Of a DNA stretch of 41,786 nucleotides, positions 9,325 through 18,600 are shown piece after piece. The stretch's first letter is position 1, and each line of letters starts with the position of its first letter. The DNA is taken from NCBI GenBank assembly GCA_012521015.1, contig JAAYNE010000098.1, positions 1-41,786 on the forward strand, in the 5' to 3' direction. The notes under the pieces were generated by a model that made no database searches, was not told the origin of the DNA, and worked only from the letters and a program-made list of their open reading frames with translations. The stretch comes from Clostridiaceae bacterium. Lineage in GTDB: Bacteria; Bacillota; Clostridia; Saccharofermentanales; DTU023. The translations under genes were made by a program, and so were the position numbers.

Positions 9325-9813
9325 TTATGCACGGAATGAGAATTGTTCCTTTTTAGCTTTTATGTCATAAAAGCGGTCAATCTCATGTGCTAGGAAGTTA
9401 ACTCTTTTAAGAATATTTTTTCTGGTAATAATTCCAAGAAATTGATTATTATCACCAACCACACAAACGAAGTTATGATTTATCATTTGATGTAGAACAT
9501 CTTCCAAGTCGGCATCTTCATGTACCACTGAGAAATCATAACAGATGATTTCCGCAACTTTTTTTTCTGATAATTTATCCCAGTCATATGATATTTGATT
9601 TTTAACTCCTTCAATTACTAGAGGGAGAGATACTACGCCATGTAGACGATGCTGATTATCAATTACAGGAATGGAACTATAGCCCACGGTGGATAAGATC
9701 ATCATTGCGTGTAATAAGGTATTTTCGGTTCTAACTGTAGCAACAGCATCAGCCGGAATTATTAATTCATTGTCATCAAAAAGTAGTAGATTTTCAATAT
9801 GTTTATTAATCAT
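9325..9813 (-). CDS. CBS-pair protein resembling c-di-AMP receptor DarB/CbpB
   Basis: The 162 residues are almost entirely two CBS motifs (about residues 10-70 and 85-140). The N-terminal pattern ELIIPADAVATV, then LLHAMMILSTVGYSSIPVID and RLHGVVSLPLVIEG closely recalls the DarB (YkuL)/CbpB family, which binds cyclic di-AMP and in Bacillus and Listeria contacts the stringent-response enzyme Rel. ATG at 9813 follows GGAGG at 9823-9827 on the minus strand. It is transcribed away from the ABC operon upstream of it and appears monocistronic, ending at the repeat array. Family call likely; ligand not shown by sequence. Confidence 0.75.
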   Translation of the reverse strand: MINKHIENLLLFDDNELIIPADAVATVRTENTLLHAMMILSTVGYSSIPVIDNQHRLHGVVSLPLVIEGVKNQISYDWDKLSEKKVAEIICYDFSVVHEDADLEDVLHQMINHNFVCVVGDNNQFLGIITRKNILKRVNFLAHEIDRFYDIKAKKEQFSFRA

Positions 9814-9926
9814 TCATAAAAACCTCCGTCTTTTTGTTATCTAATAATAGCATAATAGACAAATGCGACTTATACAAGGCGAAAATATTAAGAATGTGTA
9901 TCGGTTGTTCATAATTTGTTGATGAG

Positions 9927-11723
9927 CTAAATATCGTTTTTGACAAATGAATCTCTGGCGATCCAGATAAAGCAGACTACCATAACAAACCAATAGATAT
10001 AAGGTATGCTTACCGGAGATCGCAATACAAACTCATGATGTGAATATGCACCGGAGAAAATAATGCCTGAATAAGAATTGTCATTGATTGTTGGGAAAAT
10101 GTATTTACTTAAATCAAGATATTCAAAAGGTAGGAAAGTAATAATCGGATGTGATTTTCCGGAGATTAATTTGATGAAATTATAAACACCAAGCAAACCG
10201 AACTGCAGAACCATTGTAATACCGACTGAGATTGAAGTACTGCGAGTAATACTGGAAAACATCAATGCAATAGTGCCGGTAATAAATACAAAACTGACTT
10301 TACTGATACTTAATAGCAGTAAATAGACGGGAAATTGTAATGCGGCTACATTGTTTCCGATTGCGAAGGCATAAGGCAAACGGTAAAAAGGTTCTATTAA
10401 TGCATAAGAAGAAATCAAGGTAGCCAGATATACTATCAGCATGCCGATTAGACTGATACTGAAAATACATAACACCTTGGCAGAGAAAATCTTATAACGT
10501 TTTACCGGTGCAATAATCAGACCTTTGATTGATCCTGTAGAGATTTCTTGCGAGATTGTACTCCCGGCAAGAATAATTATCAGACAAATAATTGCATATG
10601 TACCGAGATAAATTGCTAAACTGGGATAGAGATAAATTGGATAATCGACTGTAGGAGGATCGGTAAAAGGTAAATTCAGATAATAATTTGTCACCAGATA
10701 GTCTCGTTTTGCTTCTTCAAGTTCAATCGGCAATAACGGAGAATACAATGAGGTGTATCCATTGGTCATTGCTGATAAAGCATTGTTGCGTATATTTTGC
10801 AAAGATAGAAAATAGTATTTACCCGGATAATTCGGTTCTCCGGTGGGATTAACTTGTAACTCTAATTCTAAATCTGATATTTTAATTTCCTTTTGTTTTT
10901 CATTTAAAGATTGATTAGACTTGACATGATTGATTTGATAATCAATAAACGCAGCGTAATTATCTTGCTCAATTATTTGATCGATGTTTTTAATTTTTTG
11001 TTCTATTGCGTCAATTGTCAGGCCGGTATATTCTTCATATGAATGAAAATCATATTCAAAAAATTCGGATGATTGTTTCTCGATAGGATAAAAATCGTTA
11101 CTATCAGCCAAATCGTTTTCAAAATCAGATAGATCTTCAGCTTTATCAATCTTTGATTCCTCTGCATTTGGTTCACTTGCGATTGATTCCTCCATAGCGG
11201 ATTTCTCCATAGCGGCTTCATCAATTTCGGCTTCATTTTCTTCAGTGATAGCTTCATATGCAAGAACAGTCTCATCTGCTTTTTGGGAATCTGTCAATAT
11301 AGATTCCTTGGCAAGTTGTAAATCTGCTAAATCACTGATTAATTGTCGTCGAAAATCCGAACTGAAAATGTTGATGTTTTTTGCTAATCCGAGTTCCAAC
11401 ATTATTTTATAATGTTTTAAACTCGCTAAGCTTGTTTGTAAATTAATCAAATTTTGTGTTTGATTCGATCCGTTGTTTTCTTCAATATTTTCAATATATT
11501 GCTCCAAATCGGAAATTTCTATTTCGATATTGTGAATTTCGTTTTTCATATCATTTTCGGTTTCACTAAAAGCAATCCCGTCATCATAATAATGCGAAAA
11601 CAGCTTAACGATGCCGCCCAGAGCTACGATGCCTAATACGGTTAAAATCAGGACGATGTAAAAGATTTTCTTGTGTAGAATTTTTGTCCATTCATTACGC
11701 AAAAGAACAAATATTTTATTCAA
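9927..11723 (-). CDS. ABC-2-type permease with a large acidic ectodomain
   Basis: This 598-residue membrane protein has one N-terminal helix (about 20-42), a hydrophilic domain of roughly 320 residues, then about five or six membrane helices from residue 370 to the end, the layout of ABC-2 permeases. IISQEISTGSIKGL-like sequence after the second helix (STISQEISTGSIKGLIIAPV) is typical of this class. The ectodomain contains predicted coiled-coil stretches and a strongly acidic part with short imperfect EEAAMEKSAMEES-like repeats. Its start overlaps the ATPase gene by 8 bases, so it is the membrane partner of that ATPase. Substrate unknown; related permeases give bacitracin or lantibiotic resistance. 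Confidence 0.85.
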   Translation of the reverse strand: MNKIFVLLRNEWTKILHKKIFYIVLILTVLGIVALGGIVKLFSHYYDDGIAFSETENDMKNEIHNIEIEISDLEQYIENIEENNGSNQTQNLINLQTSLASLKHYKIMLELGLAKNINIFSSDFRRQLISDLADLQLAKESILTDSQKADETVLAYEAITEENEAEIDEAAMEKSAMEESIASEPNAEESKIDKAEDLSDFENDLADSNDFYPIEKQSSEFFEYDFHSYEEYTGLTIDAIEQKIKNIDQIIEQDNYAAFIDYQINHVKSNQSLNEKQKEIKISDLELELQVNPTGEPNYPGKYYFLSLQNIRNNALSAMTNGYTSLYSPLLPIELEEAKRDYLVTNYYLNLPFTDPPTVDYPIYLYPSLAIYLGTYAIICLIIILAGSTISQEISTGSIKGLIIAPVKRYKIFSAKVLCIFSISLIGMLIVYLATLISSYALIEPFYRLPYAFAIGNNVAALQFPVYLLLLSISKVSFVFITGTIALMFSSITRSTSISVGITMVLQFGLLGVYNFIKLISGKSHPIITFLPFEYLDLSKYIFPTINDNSYSGIIFSGAYSHHEFVLRSPVSIPYIYWFVMVVCFIWIARDSFVKNDI

Positions 11724-12654
11724 TGGGCCTACCTCCTCCAGTGACAGAGAGATAAATTTCCTCCAGATTAGTTTGTTGTGGTTGTACAGAAGTTAATGCG
11801 ATATGAGCTTGACTGAGGCGGAAAATAACTTCCGGAATTTGGTTTTCTTCAAGAGTCAGAATTAGCTTATTTTGATCAACGATACTTGGCTTGTAAAACA
11901 AATTATCATTAAACAAGTCCAAAGCTTTATTCATTTGAGTTGCATCTAAAAATTGAAACAAAGTTAAATTGTGTTCGGTTTGTTGAAGAATTTGATTTAT
12001 TGGCTGATTGTCAATCAATTTACCTTGATTAATAATAATAACTCGATCGCACATTTTTTGAATTTCAGTTAATTGATGGCTGGAAACTAAGACTGCAACA
12101 CCGTCTTCGTGTGCCAACTTAACTAATAAATCTCTTAATTCACGAATTCCGCTAGGATCCAATCCATTTGTCGGTTCATCTAAAATTAAAACTTTCGGTT
12201 TGTGTAATAAAGCTTGGGCTATACACATACGTTGCTTCATACCGAGAGAATAACGCTTAACTTTCTGATCGGCTCTGTTCTGCATATGTAATAGTTCAAT
12301 CACTTCATCAATCCGGGATTTTTCTACCTCCGGATGTAGTCGACGATACATTTCCAAATTCAATCTGCCTGATAAATAGTGATACATTTCCGGATTTTCC
12401 ACGATACCACCAATATTCTGCATAGCTGCTTCGTACTCGGTGCGATGATTTTTTCCGCAAATGGTTATTTCTCCATAGTCCAAAGTAAGAAAGCCCATTA
12501 TCAGCTTAATTGTCGTACTTTTGCCGGCACCGTTCGGACCGAGAAATCCCAATATTTCTCCCGCATGCAGATCAAATGATAAATCTTCAATAACTTGATG
12601 TTTGCCAAAGGCTTTATATAAATTCCTGACCGCTAAAGATGCTTTTTTTTCCAT
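11716..12654 (-). CDS. ABC transporter ATP-binding protein
   Basis: A 312-residue ATPase of the DRA/CcmA-like class that pairs with ABC-2 permeases. Walker A GPNGAGKST is at residues 39-47, the signature is YSLGMKQR at 135-142 and Walker B VLILDEP at 155-161, with SSHQL (H-loop) after. An upstream in-frame extension of 66 codons exists, but the ATG at 12654 is preferred because a G-rich ribosome site (GGGGGGAT) precedes it and homology starts there. A C-terminal tail of about 80 residues after the nucleotide domain is common in this group. It lies 16 bases after the anchored protein gene and overlaps the permease gene. Confidence 0.95.
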   Translation of the reverse strand: MEKKASLAVRNLYKAFGKHQVIEDLSFDLHAGEILGFLGPNGAGKSTTIKLIMGFLTLDYGEITICGKNHRTEYEAAMQNIGGIVENPEMYHYLSGRLNLEMYRRLHPEVEKSRIDEVIELLHMQNRADQKVKRYSLGMKQRMCIAQALLHKPKVLILDEPTNGLDPSGIRELRDLLVKLAHEDGVAVLVSSHQLTEIQKMCDRVIIINQGKLIDNQPINQILQQTEHNLTLFQFLDATQMNKALDLFNDNLFYKPSIVDQNKLILTLEENQIPEVIFRLSQAHIALTSVQPQQTNLEEIYLSVTGGGRPIE

Positions 12655-12670
12655 GTGATCCCCCCTTTTT

Positions 12671-13309
12671 TTACTTACTGTAATATAATTCAAATACAGA
12701 TTCGTAATATATAAATTCCGGAGGAAAAATCGGGTCGGCTTTGATGATTTTCCATTGATTATTGATTTGTTGCCATACAATTTCACTTGAATTATAAAAA
12801 AGATAATCAGACATGACCTGATTATTATTTCGCAGTTCCAAATCGCTTTCAATTTCCCATTCGGTATATATTTTAATTTGGTTTTTTAAATTCCATTGAA
12901 CTGTTTGGTTGTTAATACTCATATTTGTAATATTATTCAGATATACTCCATTGAGAAAAAATTTTTCTAATAATTCACAAAATAATCTCTTGTGTATATC
13001 TAGTGCATTTTGATCATAATAATAACCTTGAATTTGAGCTTGTATTTCTGTCCAATGATTTTCGGCAAACTCTTCCGCCAATTGTTCAATTTTCTGTCCG
13101 GAGGATATTGCGGAATTAATTTGAGAGATCTCATCCGGTTTGGCAACTAAAGCTTTAGTCATGGTTGTTTGGTAGCTTTTTACTTGCTCTTTCAGATCAG
13201 ATTTTGCTAAAGCAACACGACTATTCAGTACTATATAGACAACAAAAATACTTAAGATCAGAAATAATGTTATTAAAAATCCCACATTGATTTTCTTTTT
13301 CGGTTTCAT
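12671..13309 (-). CDS. Membrane-anchored extracytoplasmic protein, function unknown
   Basis: I do not recognise a family. The 212 residues begin with a lysine-rich start (MKPKKKINVG) and one hydrophobic helix (about 9-31), followed by a hydrophilic domain that should lie outside the membrane, with helices in the first half and tryptophan-containing strands later. The ATG follows GAGGT. It is the first gene of a three-gene minus-strand operon with an ABC ATPase and permease, so it may be an accessory or sensing part of that transporter. Confidence 0.7.
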   Translation of the reverse strand: MKPKKKINVGFLITLFLILSIFVVYIVLNSRVALAKSDLKEQVKSYQTTMTKALVAKPDEISQINSAISSGQKIEQLAEEFAENHWTEIQAQIQGYYYDQNALDIHKRLFCELLEKFFLNGVYLNNITNMSINNQTVQWNLKNQIKIYTEWEIESDLELRNNNQVMSDYLFYNSSEIVWQQINNQWKIIKADPIFPPEFIYYESVFELYYSK

Positions 13310-13648
13310 TCTTTACCTCTATTGAATTTTTAAAGTAATGTTGCACAAATGCTATCGAGCAATGTTCTTAAGTAATTTCCTCAATAAAAAGCCTTTCAAT
13401 ATAGAATATTGAATACTTGATGAAATCATTGTTACAAATTTTATTAGTTTGTTCTTATAATAGATAAATAATATAAAATAATTATAACAATTCATTTTCA
13501 TTAAGATAAATATAACAACAATATGCAATTTTGTTTCTTAGGTTTTTCTTAAGAAGATTAAATGTTAGTTATAAAATATGTATTAATATTTACAAAATAA
13601 TTTTAGATTTAATAAACAGCATAGATATAAGTTTTATTTTGATCGGAC
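13310..13648. other. A+T-rich intergenic region between divergent units
   Basis: About 340 bases of very A+T-rich DNA separate the minus-strand ABC operon from the plus-strand island. No ORF of note, RNA gene or terminator is visible. It must hold the promoter of the ABC operon, but I could not single out convincing -35 and -10 boxes for the minus strand. Confidence 0.5.
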
Positions 13649-13680
13649 TTATAAGTATTCAATGCACAATTATAAGTATT
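13649..13680 (+). promoter_or_regulatory. Helically phased 11-bp direct repeats upstream of the regulator promoter
   Basis: TTATAAGTATT occurs exactly at 13649-13659 and again at 13670-13680, 21 bases apart, which is two turns of DNA. A weaker TATAAGT lies at 13626-13632. The second repeat ends 9 bases before the -35 box. Such phased direct repeats are typical of activator sites such as those of LytTR or OmpR-type response regulators; the protein that binds here is unknown. Confidence 0.55.
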
Positions 13681-13689
13681 ATTCTATAA

Positions 13690-13718
13690 TTGAAAACATT
13701 GAGATATTTGCATACAAT
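13690..13718 (+). promoter_or_regulatory. Promoter of the island regulator gene, with operator half-site
   Basis: TTGAAA at 13690-13695 and TACAAT at 13713-13718 are spaced by 17 bases. The -10 box lies inside GCATACAA (13710-13717), the same 8-mer that forms the right arm of the inverted repeats at 21330-21352 and 24876-24902. Confidence 0.6.
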
Positions 13719-13776
13719 TCAAAAATATCATAAAGTAAAATCCGGTTCAAAATCCGAATATCAGGAGAGATAAACC

Positions 13777-14232
13777 ATGATAGAAAAAAATGACAAAGCT
13801 AAAAAGAATCCTCTCGATACTTCACTTATGCACGAGAAGCTGAAAGGTGATTCTTTTCCTGAAAATTGGGAGGAGTTTCTGGATGATAATATTCGTGAGT
13901 TCTTTGATCAGTTATTAAATATTACGGGACAAAAGAAAAGTGATGTAATCAGAAAAGCAAATCTCTCCAGAGTTTATGGTTACCAGATTATGGAAGGGCG
14001 AAGACGTGGCAAACGTGATTATTATCTTTTGATTGCTCTTGCAATGTCTCTCGATCTGAAGACTACACAGAGAATGTTAGCAGTAGCACAATATGGTGCA
14101 CTACATCCGCTCATTAAACGCGACGCTGCGATTATCTTTGCAATTAATCATGAATATAGCATTATACAGACCTATGATTTTATGTGTTCTCTGGGACTTG
14201 CTCCTTTGGATGATGGAACGGAAAATGAATAA
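13777..14232 (+). CDS. XRE-like helix-turn-helix protein heading the kinase island
   Basis: The 151 residues contain a lambda-repressor-like DNA-binding domain: DNIREFFDQLLNITGQKKSDVIRKANLS (37-64) forms the first helices and LSRVYGYQIMEGRRRG (63-78) the recognition helix, followed by a helical half (KRDYYLLIALAMSLDL onward) with an AQYGALHPL block. No membrane segment. AGGAGA precedes the ATG. The gene is first of the island and is followed 150 bases later by the lipoprotein gene. From its position and the shared GCATACAA motif, I infer it controls the island and itself. DNA binding is likely; target not proven. Confidence 0.75.
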   Translation: MIEKNDKAKKNPLDTSLMHEKLKGDSFPENWEEFLDDNIREFFDQLLNITGQKKSDVIRKANLSRVYGYQIMEGRRRGKRDYYLLIALAMSLDLKTTQRMLAVAQYGALHPLIKRDAAIIFAINHEYSIIQTYDFMCSLGLAPLDDGTENE

Positions 14233-14382
14233 AAAATTTCTTTGTGTACGAAAATCAGATATCTGAAATAATTTAAATGTTATGAGAACAAATAACAGAG
14301 TCAAACTAATAATTTGAATTTATGTCCGTTTTTTCAGGGAGCTTGTTGATAAGATTGATATTTTATAAACGTGGAGGTTAAA

Positions 14383-15666
14383 ATGAGCAAATCGCTGAAA
14401 CTTGTGAAAGCTATACTGTGTATGCTTACCGTATTTGCTGTGATACTGACCGGTTGTAGTTCTGAACGTAAAATTAAGCCTGATGCAACAGAAATAACAA
14501 AAATTTCTTCAGCAGCAGGCTTTTTAGCCGGTAAAGTTGAAGAAAGCAATGGTTTTATTGCAAGTACTCCTAAAAAATCAAAAGATTCTGACAATGCTTA
14601 TCTGTATGACAATGCAGTAGCAATAATAGCATTATCGTATGCAGGAGCTGACTGGCATGCTCAAAAAATTGCGGATGCCATCTTATTTGCTCAAGAACAT
14701 GATCGAACATTCCGCGATGGCAGGCTCAGAAATGTCTATGTTAGCGGTGATCCCAAAAGTGATTCCGGAAGATCTATTACGGCAGGGAAAGTTACGATCA
14801 GACTTCCCGGATTTTGGCAAGATGGACGTTGGCAGGAAGATGCTTATACTGTTTCCACCTCAACAGGAAATATTGCTTGGACTATTTTGGCACTTTGCAC
14901 TGTGGCTGAAAATGCTACTTTTGAACAACGAGAGGAGTATATCGCAGCAGCTATTCGTGCGGCGGATTTTGTTCTCACTTTTAAATCTGATAGCGGAGGT
15001 TTTACGGCAGGATATGTAGGTTGGGACGATACACAAGAAAAAGTTACTTATAAATCGACGGAACATAATATCGGCCTGATTTCTGCATTCTCCGCTCTTG
15101 CTGATATAATCGCAGAGAAAAACCCGGAAAAAGCGGAAGAGTATCGGAAAGCGTCAGAGCATGCCAAATCGTTTGTACGATCTATGTATGATAATAAATT
15201 GCATTGTTTTTATACCGGTACTGAAGATGACGGGAAGACAATAAGCAAGGGAGTTATTCCGCTTGATACAAATACTCTGGCGATTCTTGCACTGGAAGAA
15301 TTAAGTAATACGAATCAAATTATTTCATTTGTCGAGGAAAGAATGACTGTAGGCGAGGGTTTTGATTTCAGTGCCGGTGATCTTGACGGTATCTGGAATG
15401 AAGGAACGGCACAGATGGCTGTTTGTTACAGCAAATTCGGATACTTAGAGAAGTATGAATCAATCATGAAATACTTGAAAACTCAAACCGAAAAGGATGG
15501 AAGCATTCCTGCTGCAGACAGGGATGGAGTTTCTACCGGTTTTGTTATTGTTGGAACAGATATTTTATGGGAATATAATAATTCACAAAGTATAGGTGCG
15601 ACAGGCTGGCTTGCTTTTGCACAGATGAAAAAGAATCCTTTAGGACAAAATTCTGAGCAGGAATAA
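14383..15666 (+). CDS. Lipoprotein with glycosidase-like alpha/alpha-barrel domain
   Basis: The 427 residues begin with a lipoprotein signal (MSKSLKLVKAILCMLTVFAVI then LTGC, lipidated Cys25). The mature part has repeated hairpin helices with YLYDNAVAIIALSYAGADWHA, FRDGRLRN, STGNIAWTILAL, STEHNIGLISAFSAL and NEGTAQMAVCYSKFGY, the look of six-hairpin glycosidase-like proteins. I infer an outer-surface carbohydrate-binding or -cleaving protein. The ATG at 14383 is chosen because the GTGGAGG four codons upstream is its ribosome site. The stop lies two bases before the glycosyltransferase-kinase start, so the two are coupled, like the hydrolase partners found next to cellulose synthases. Catalytic residues were not identified. 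Confidence 0.75.
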   Translation: MSKSLKLVKAILCMLTVFAVILTGCSSERKIKPDATEITKISSAAGFLAGKVEESNGFIASTPKKSKDSDNAYLYDNAVAIIALSYAGADWHAQKIADAILFAQEHDRTFRDGRLRNVYVSGDPKSDSGRSITAGKVTIRLPGFWQDGRWQEDAYTVSTSTGNIAWTILALCTVAENATFEQREEYIAAAIRAADFVLTFKSDSGGFTAGYVGWDDTQEKVTYKSTEHNIGLISAFSALADIIAEKNPEKAEEYRKASEHAKSFVRSMYDNKLHCFYTGTEDDGKTISKGVIPLDTNTLAILALEELSNTNQIISFVEERMTVGEGFDFSAGDLDGIWNEGTAQMAVCYSKFGYLEKYESIMKYLKTQTEKDGSIPAADRDGVSTGFVIVGTDILWEYNNSQSIGATGWLAFAQMKKNPLGQNSEQE

Positions 15667-15667
15667 A

Positions 15668-18600
15668 ATGCGGGAAAAAACAAGTCGAAGAAAAAGAAAA
15701 ATACCGAAAGATCAAATAAAACAAAGGAAAATCCCGGAAAATCTCGGAAATAGCCTATGTGGTGTTTGGCCTTATCTTGCCACGCTTGCGATTGATGCAG
15801 GTATACATATCATATTTTTCTTTCTTTACGGTCGAACGTTCGGAAGTTTATTACGCTATTTTCTTTCTTTTATCTTTTTTATTTACCCTTTACAATATAT
15901 TGCAGATACTCTGTGGTCACTGCGACCGTCGGTTTCTGATATTCTTGCAGGAAAACTTCAAATTAATAGAAAATATTACATGAATACGGTTCGCAAGGAA
16001 GTTGCCCGTGAGGATCTTCTTCCGGTTACGATCAGTATACCCGTCTATATGGAAGATAACGCAGTTATCTTTCAAACATTGAGGCAGAGTATGGTCGCAA
16101 TGCAACGTTATCATCAATATAGCGGTCAGGAAAGCAATATTGTAGTTTCAGATGACGGACTTGCCCCGATGTGCGGAGGTTATTGTACTAAAGAGAAAAT
16201 AGACCGCTTGATCCGGACTTTTTCAGATGATTCTTCATCATTAACCCGGCAGGAAGTGCAAGCTGTTGAACGTGTTCTATTTTATCGGGAAAACCGGATA
16301 CCCTTTGTCGTGCGTCCACAAGAGGGAAGGCGCGGTCTGTTCAAAAAATCTTCTAATCTTAATTATACTTTGCGTTTCGGCAATGCTGTAGCCGAAGGTA
16401 ATTCTCCAGAAAGTCTGACCCGGAAAGGACAACCTTTTGCCGGAGGTTATACAGAAGGAACGATCAGGACAAATGAGATAATCCTGCTTCTTGATAAAGA
16501 TTCCGGACTGAAAGAAAAAATTATTGAGGCGATTATTCCGGAATTTGCTGCAGATGATAAACTGGCTTATGTACAATGTGCCACAAAAGCTGAAAATTTA
16601 TTTGAAAACTATTATTCTTACGCTACAGGACATCAAATCAATAATCTGTTTCATAATGTTTGGCCGTGTAAAGCACTACAAGGTTTTTTTGTACCGCTGA
16701 TCGGACATAATGTTTTTTTGCGTAAAAGTATTTTGGAAAAGAGCGGTTTTTGGTCGGAAGATAAAGTTTCAGAAGATTTTGATAAAGCTATCTGCTTTTA
16801 CGGTATGGGCTATCATGGAAAATATGCCCAGTTAAAAGGACTTGAGTTTACAGAATATGCAAGCAGAACGTTTACTGAAGAAACATGTAAACAACGCAGA
16901 TATGCTTATGGTCTTTTGGAAATGATTTTTGACGGAACCATCGCTCCGGGAACAACGCGAAACTGTGACCGGTTTTATATGCTGATATATTTTTTCTCTC
17001 TTCTGAATCAAGTAATGCTTCTGCCTACAGTTCTTTATGAATGTTATTCAGGGAATATTTATCTTTTATGGGCAGGATTTATTTTCTGCAGTGCTTGTTT
17101 TATTATTCTTCCACGGATCAGAACTTTTTTTATGCGACGGCGGCTGCCTAAAGAATATGCCGAACAAACCATACACATAGTGATTCTTGCACTTTCTTTT
17201 GTGGGACATTCTTATTCAATTCTAGCAGGAGCATGCCGATATCTGACTAACAAAATTAAAAAAAATAATGCACCATTTCCTTCCACAAGTGTAGATAAAC
17301 TTGAGTATCGTTTTACTGCCGGAATGAAAATTATGTTTGAATATATTCGTAAGAACAAATGGTTTATCGTTATTGTAGTTCTCTGTCTTGATCGTGTTAT
17401 TTTTATGCTAACTAGGAAAGGAATTGCACCAGCTACGGTATTTACTTATTGTTATATACTGTTCTGTGCTGTGTTCATTCCGTTTTTATTGACGCCTCAA
17501 TTCTTTGCAGGTTTGAAAGTAAAGCAGGCTGTGAACAAAAGAAAGGTGACAAGCGATATGGAAAAATTTGAAACAGATGTGTCTGCTAGCATTCAAAAGC
17601 AAGAGAATATAGTAACAGCTTGGAACATGGATATGCAGATAGTATCGCCGAGAATTGTCGATGAATCAGGGGATAATGAATTTCCAAGCAATGATATAGA
17701 AATTTTTCTCAACTCATACAAAAAAACGTTTCACGATTCATTACCTGAGGCAAGTATGCCGGAAGAGCTTTTGGCCAATTATTCTTATGAAAGTTGTCTG
17801 CGCAAAGATCCGGAAGGCAAGAAAGAAATATATTTACTTCGCCGCGAGGACAAGACGGGAGTCTTACTTAAAATTACGCAGGACTATCCTGAAGAAGATG
17901 CACTTGAAGAAGCAAAACTATTAGAAAAATTGAATCATCCGGGAATTCCGAAAGTGTTTGACTCTTTTGAGTATTCCGGTAAAAAATTCATACTGCGTGA
18001 ATATTTCGAAGGACGTTCGCTTTACGAGATCGTTAAAAAAGGTGGCAACCTGGGAGCAAAAGACATTTTTGATATTGTGCTGAAACTTGTGGATATTTTG
18101 AGTTATTTACATTCCAGAGTACCTCCTGTAATTCATCGTGATATCAAACCCCAGAATATTATTGTAGGTAAAGATGGAAGTATACACCTGATTGATTTCG
18201 GAATTGCGAGATTCCATAAGTACGAACGTATCCAAGATACTTCTGTCATTCTGACCCTGGATTATGCTTCACCTGAACAATATGGTTTTGAACAGACAAC
18301 ACCTTTGTCTGATATTTATTCTCTTGGTGTTGTAATGCTTTTTATGGCTACGGGGAGAACTGCCAGAACAGGCTTGGAATCACAAATTGTTAATAATCGG
18401 CTTCGCAACTTGATTGAGCAATGTATTGCATTCAATCCGAAATCTCGAATTCAGAGTGTAGAGCAGATTAGAAATTATATCATGCGAGATAACAATCCGA
18501 GAAAGTCAAAAAGAAAACGCTCACTCATAGTTGCAGCTTTATTGCTGATTTGTACGATTTTTCTTTCTGTTTTATCTTACGGAATTGGACTTTTTAAGGG

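Noticed and set aside
11454-11636. Small plus-strand ORF opposite the ABC permease
   Set aside because: Hydrophobic by reversal of the charged coiled-coil coding sequence; no ribosome site.
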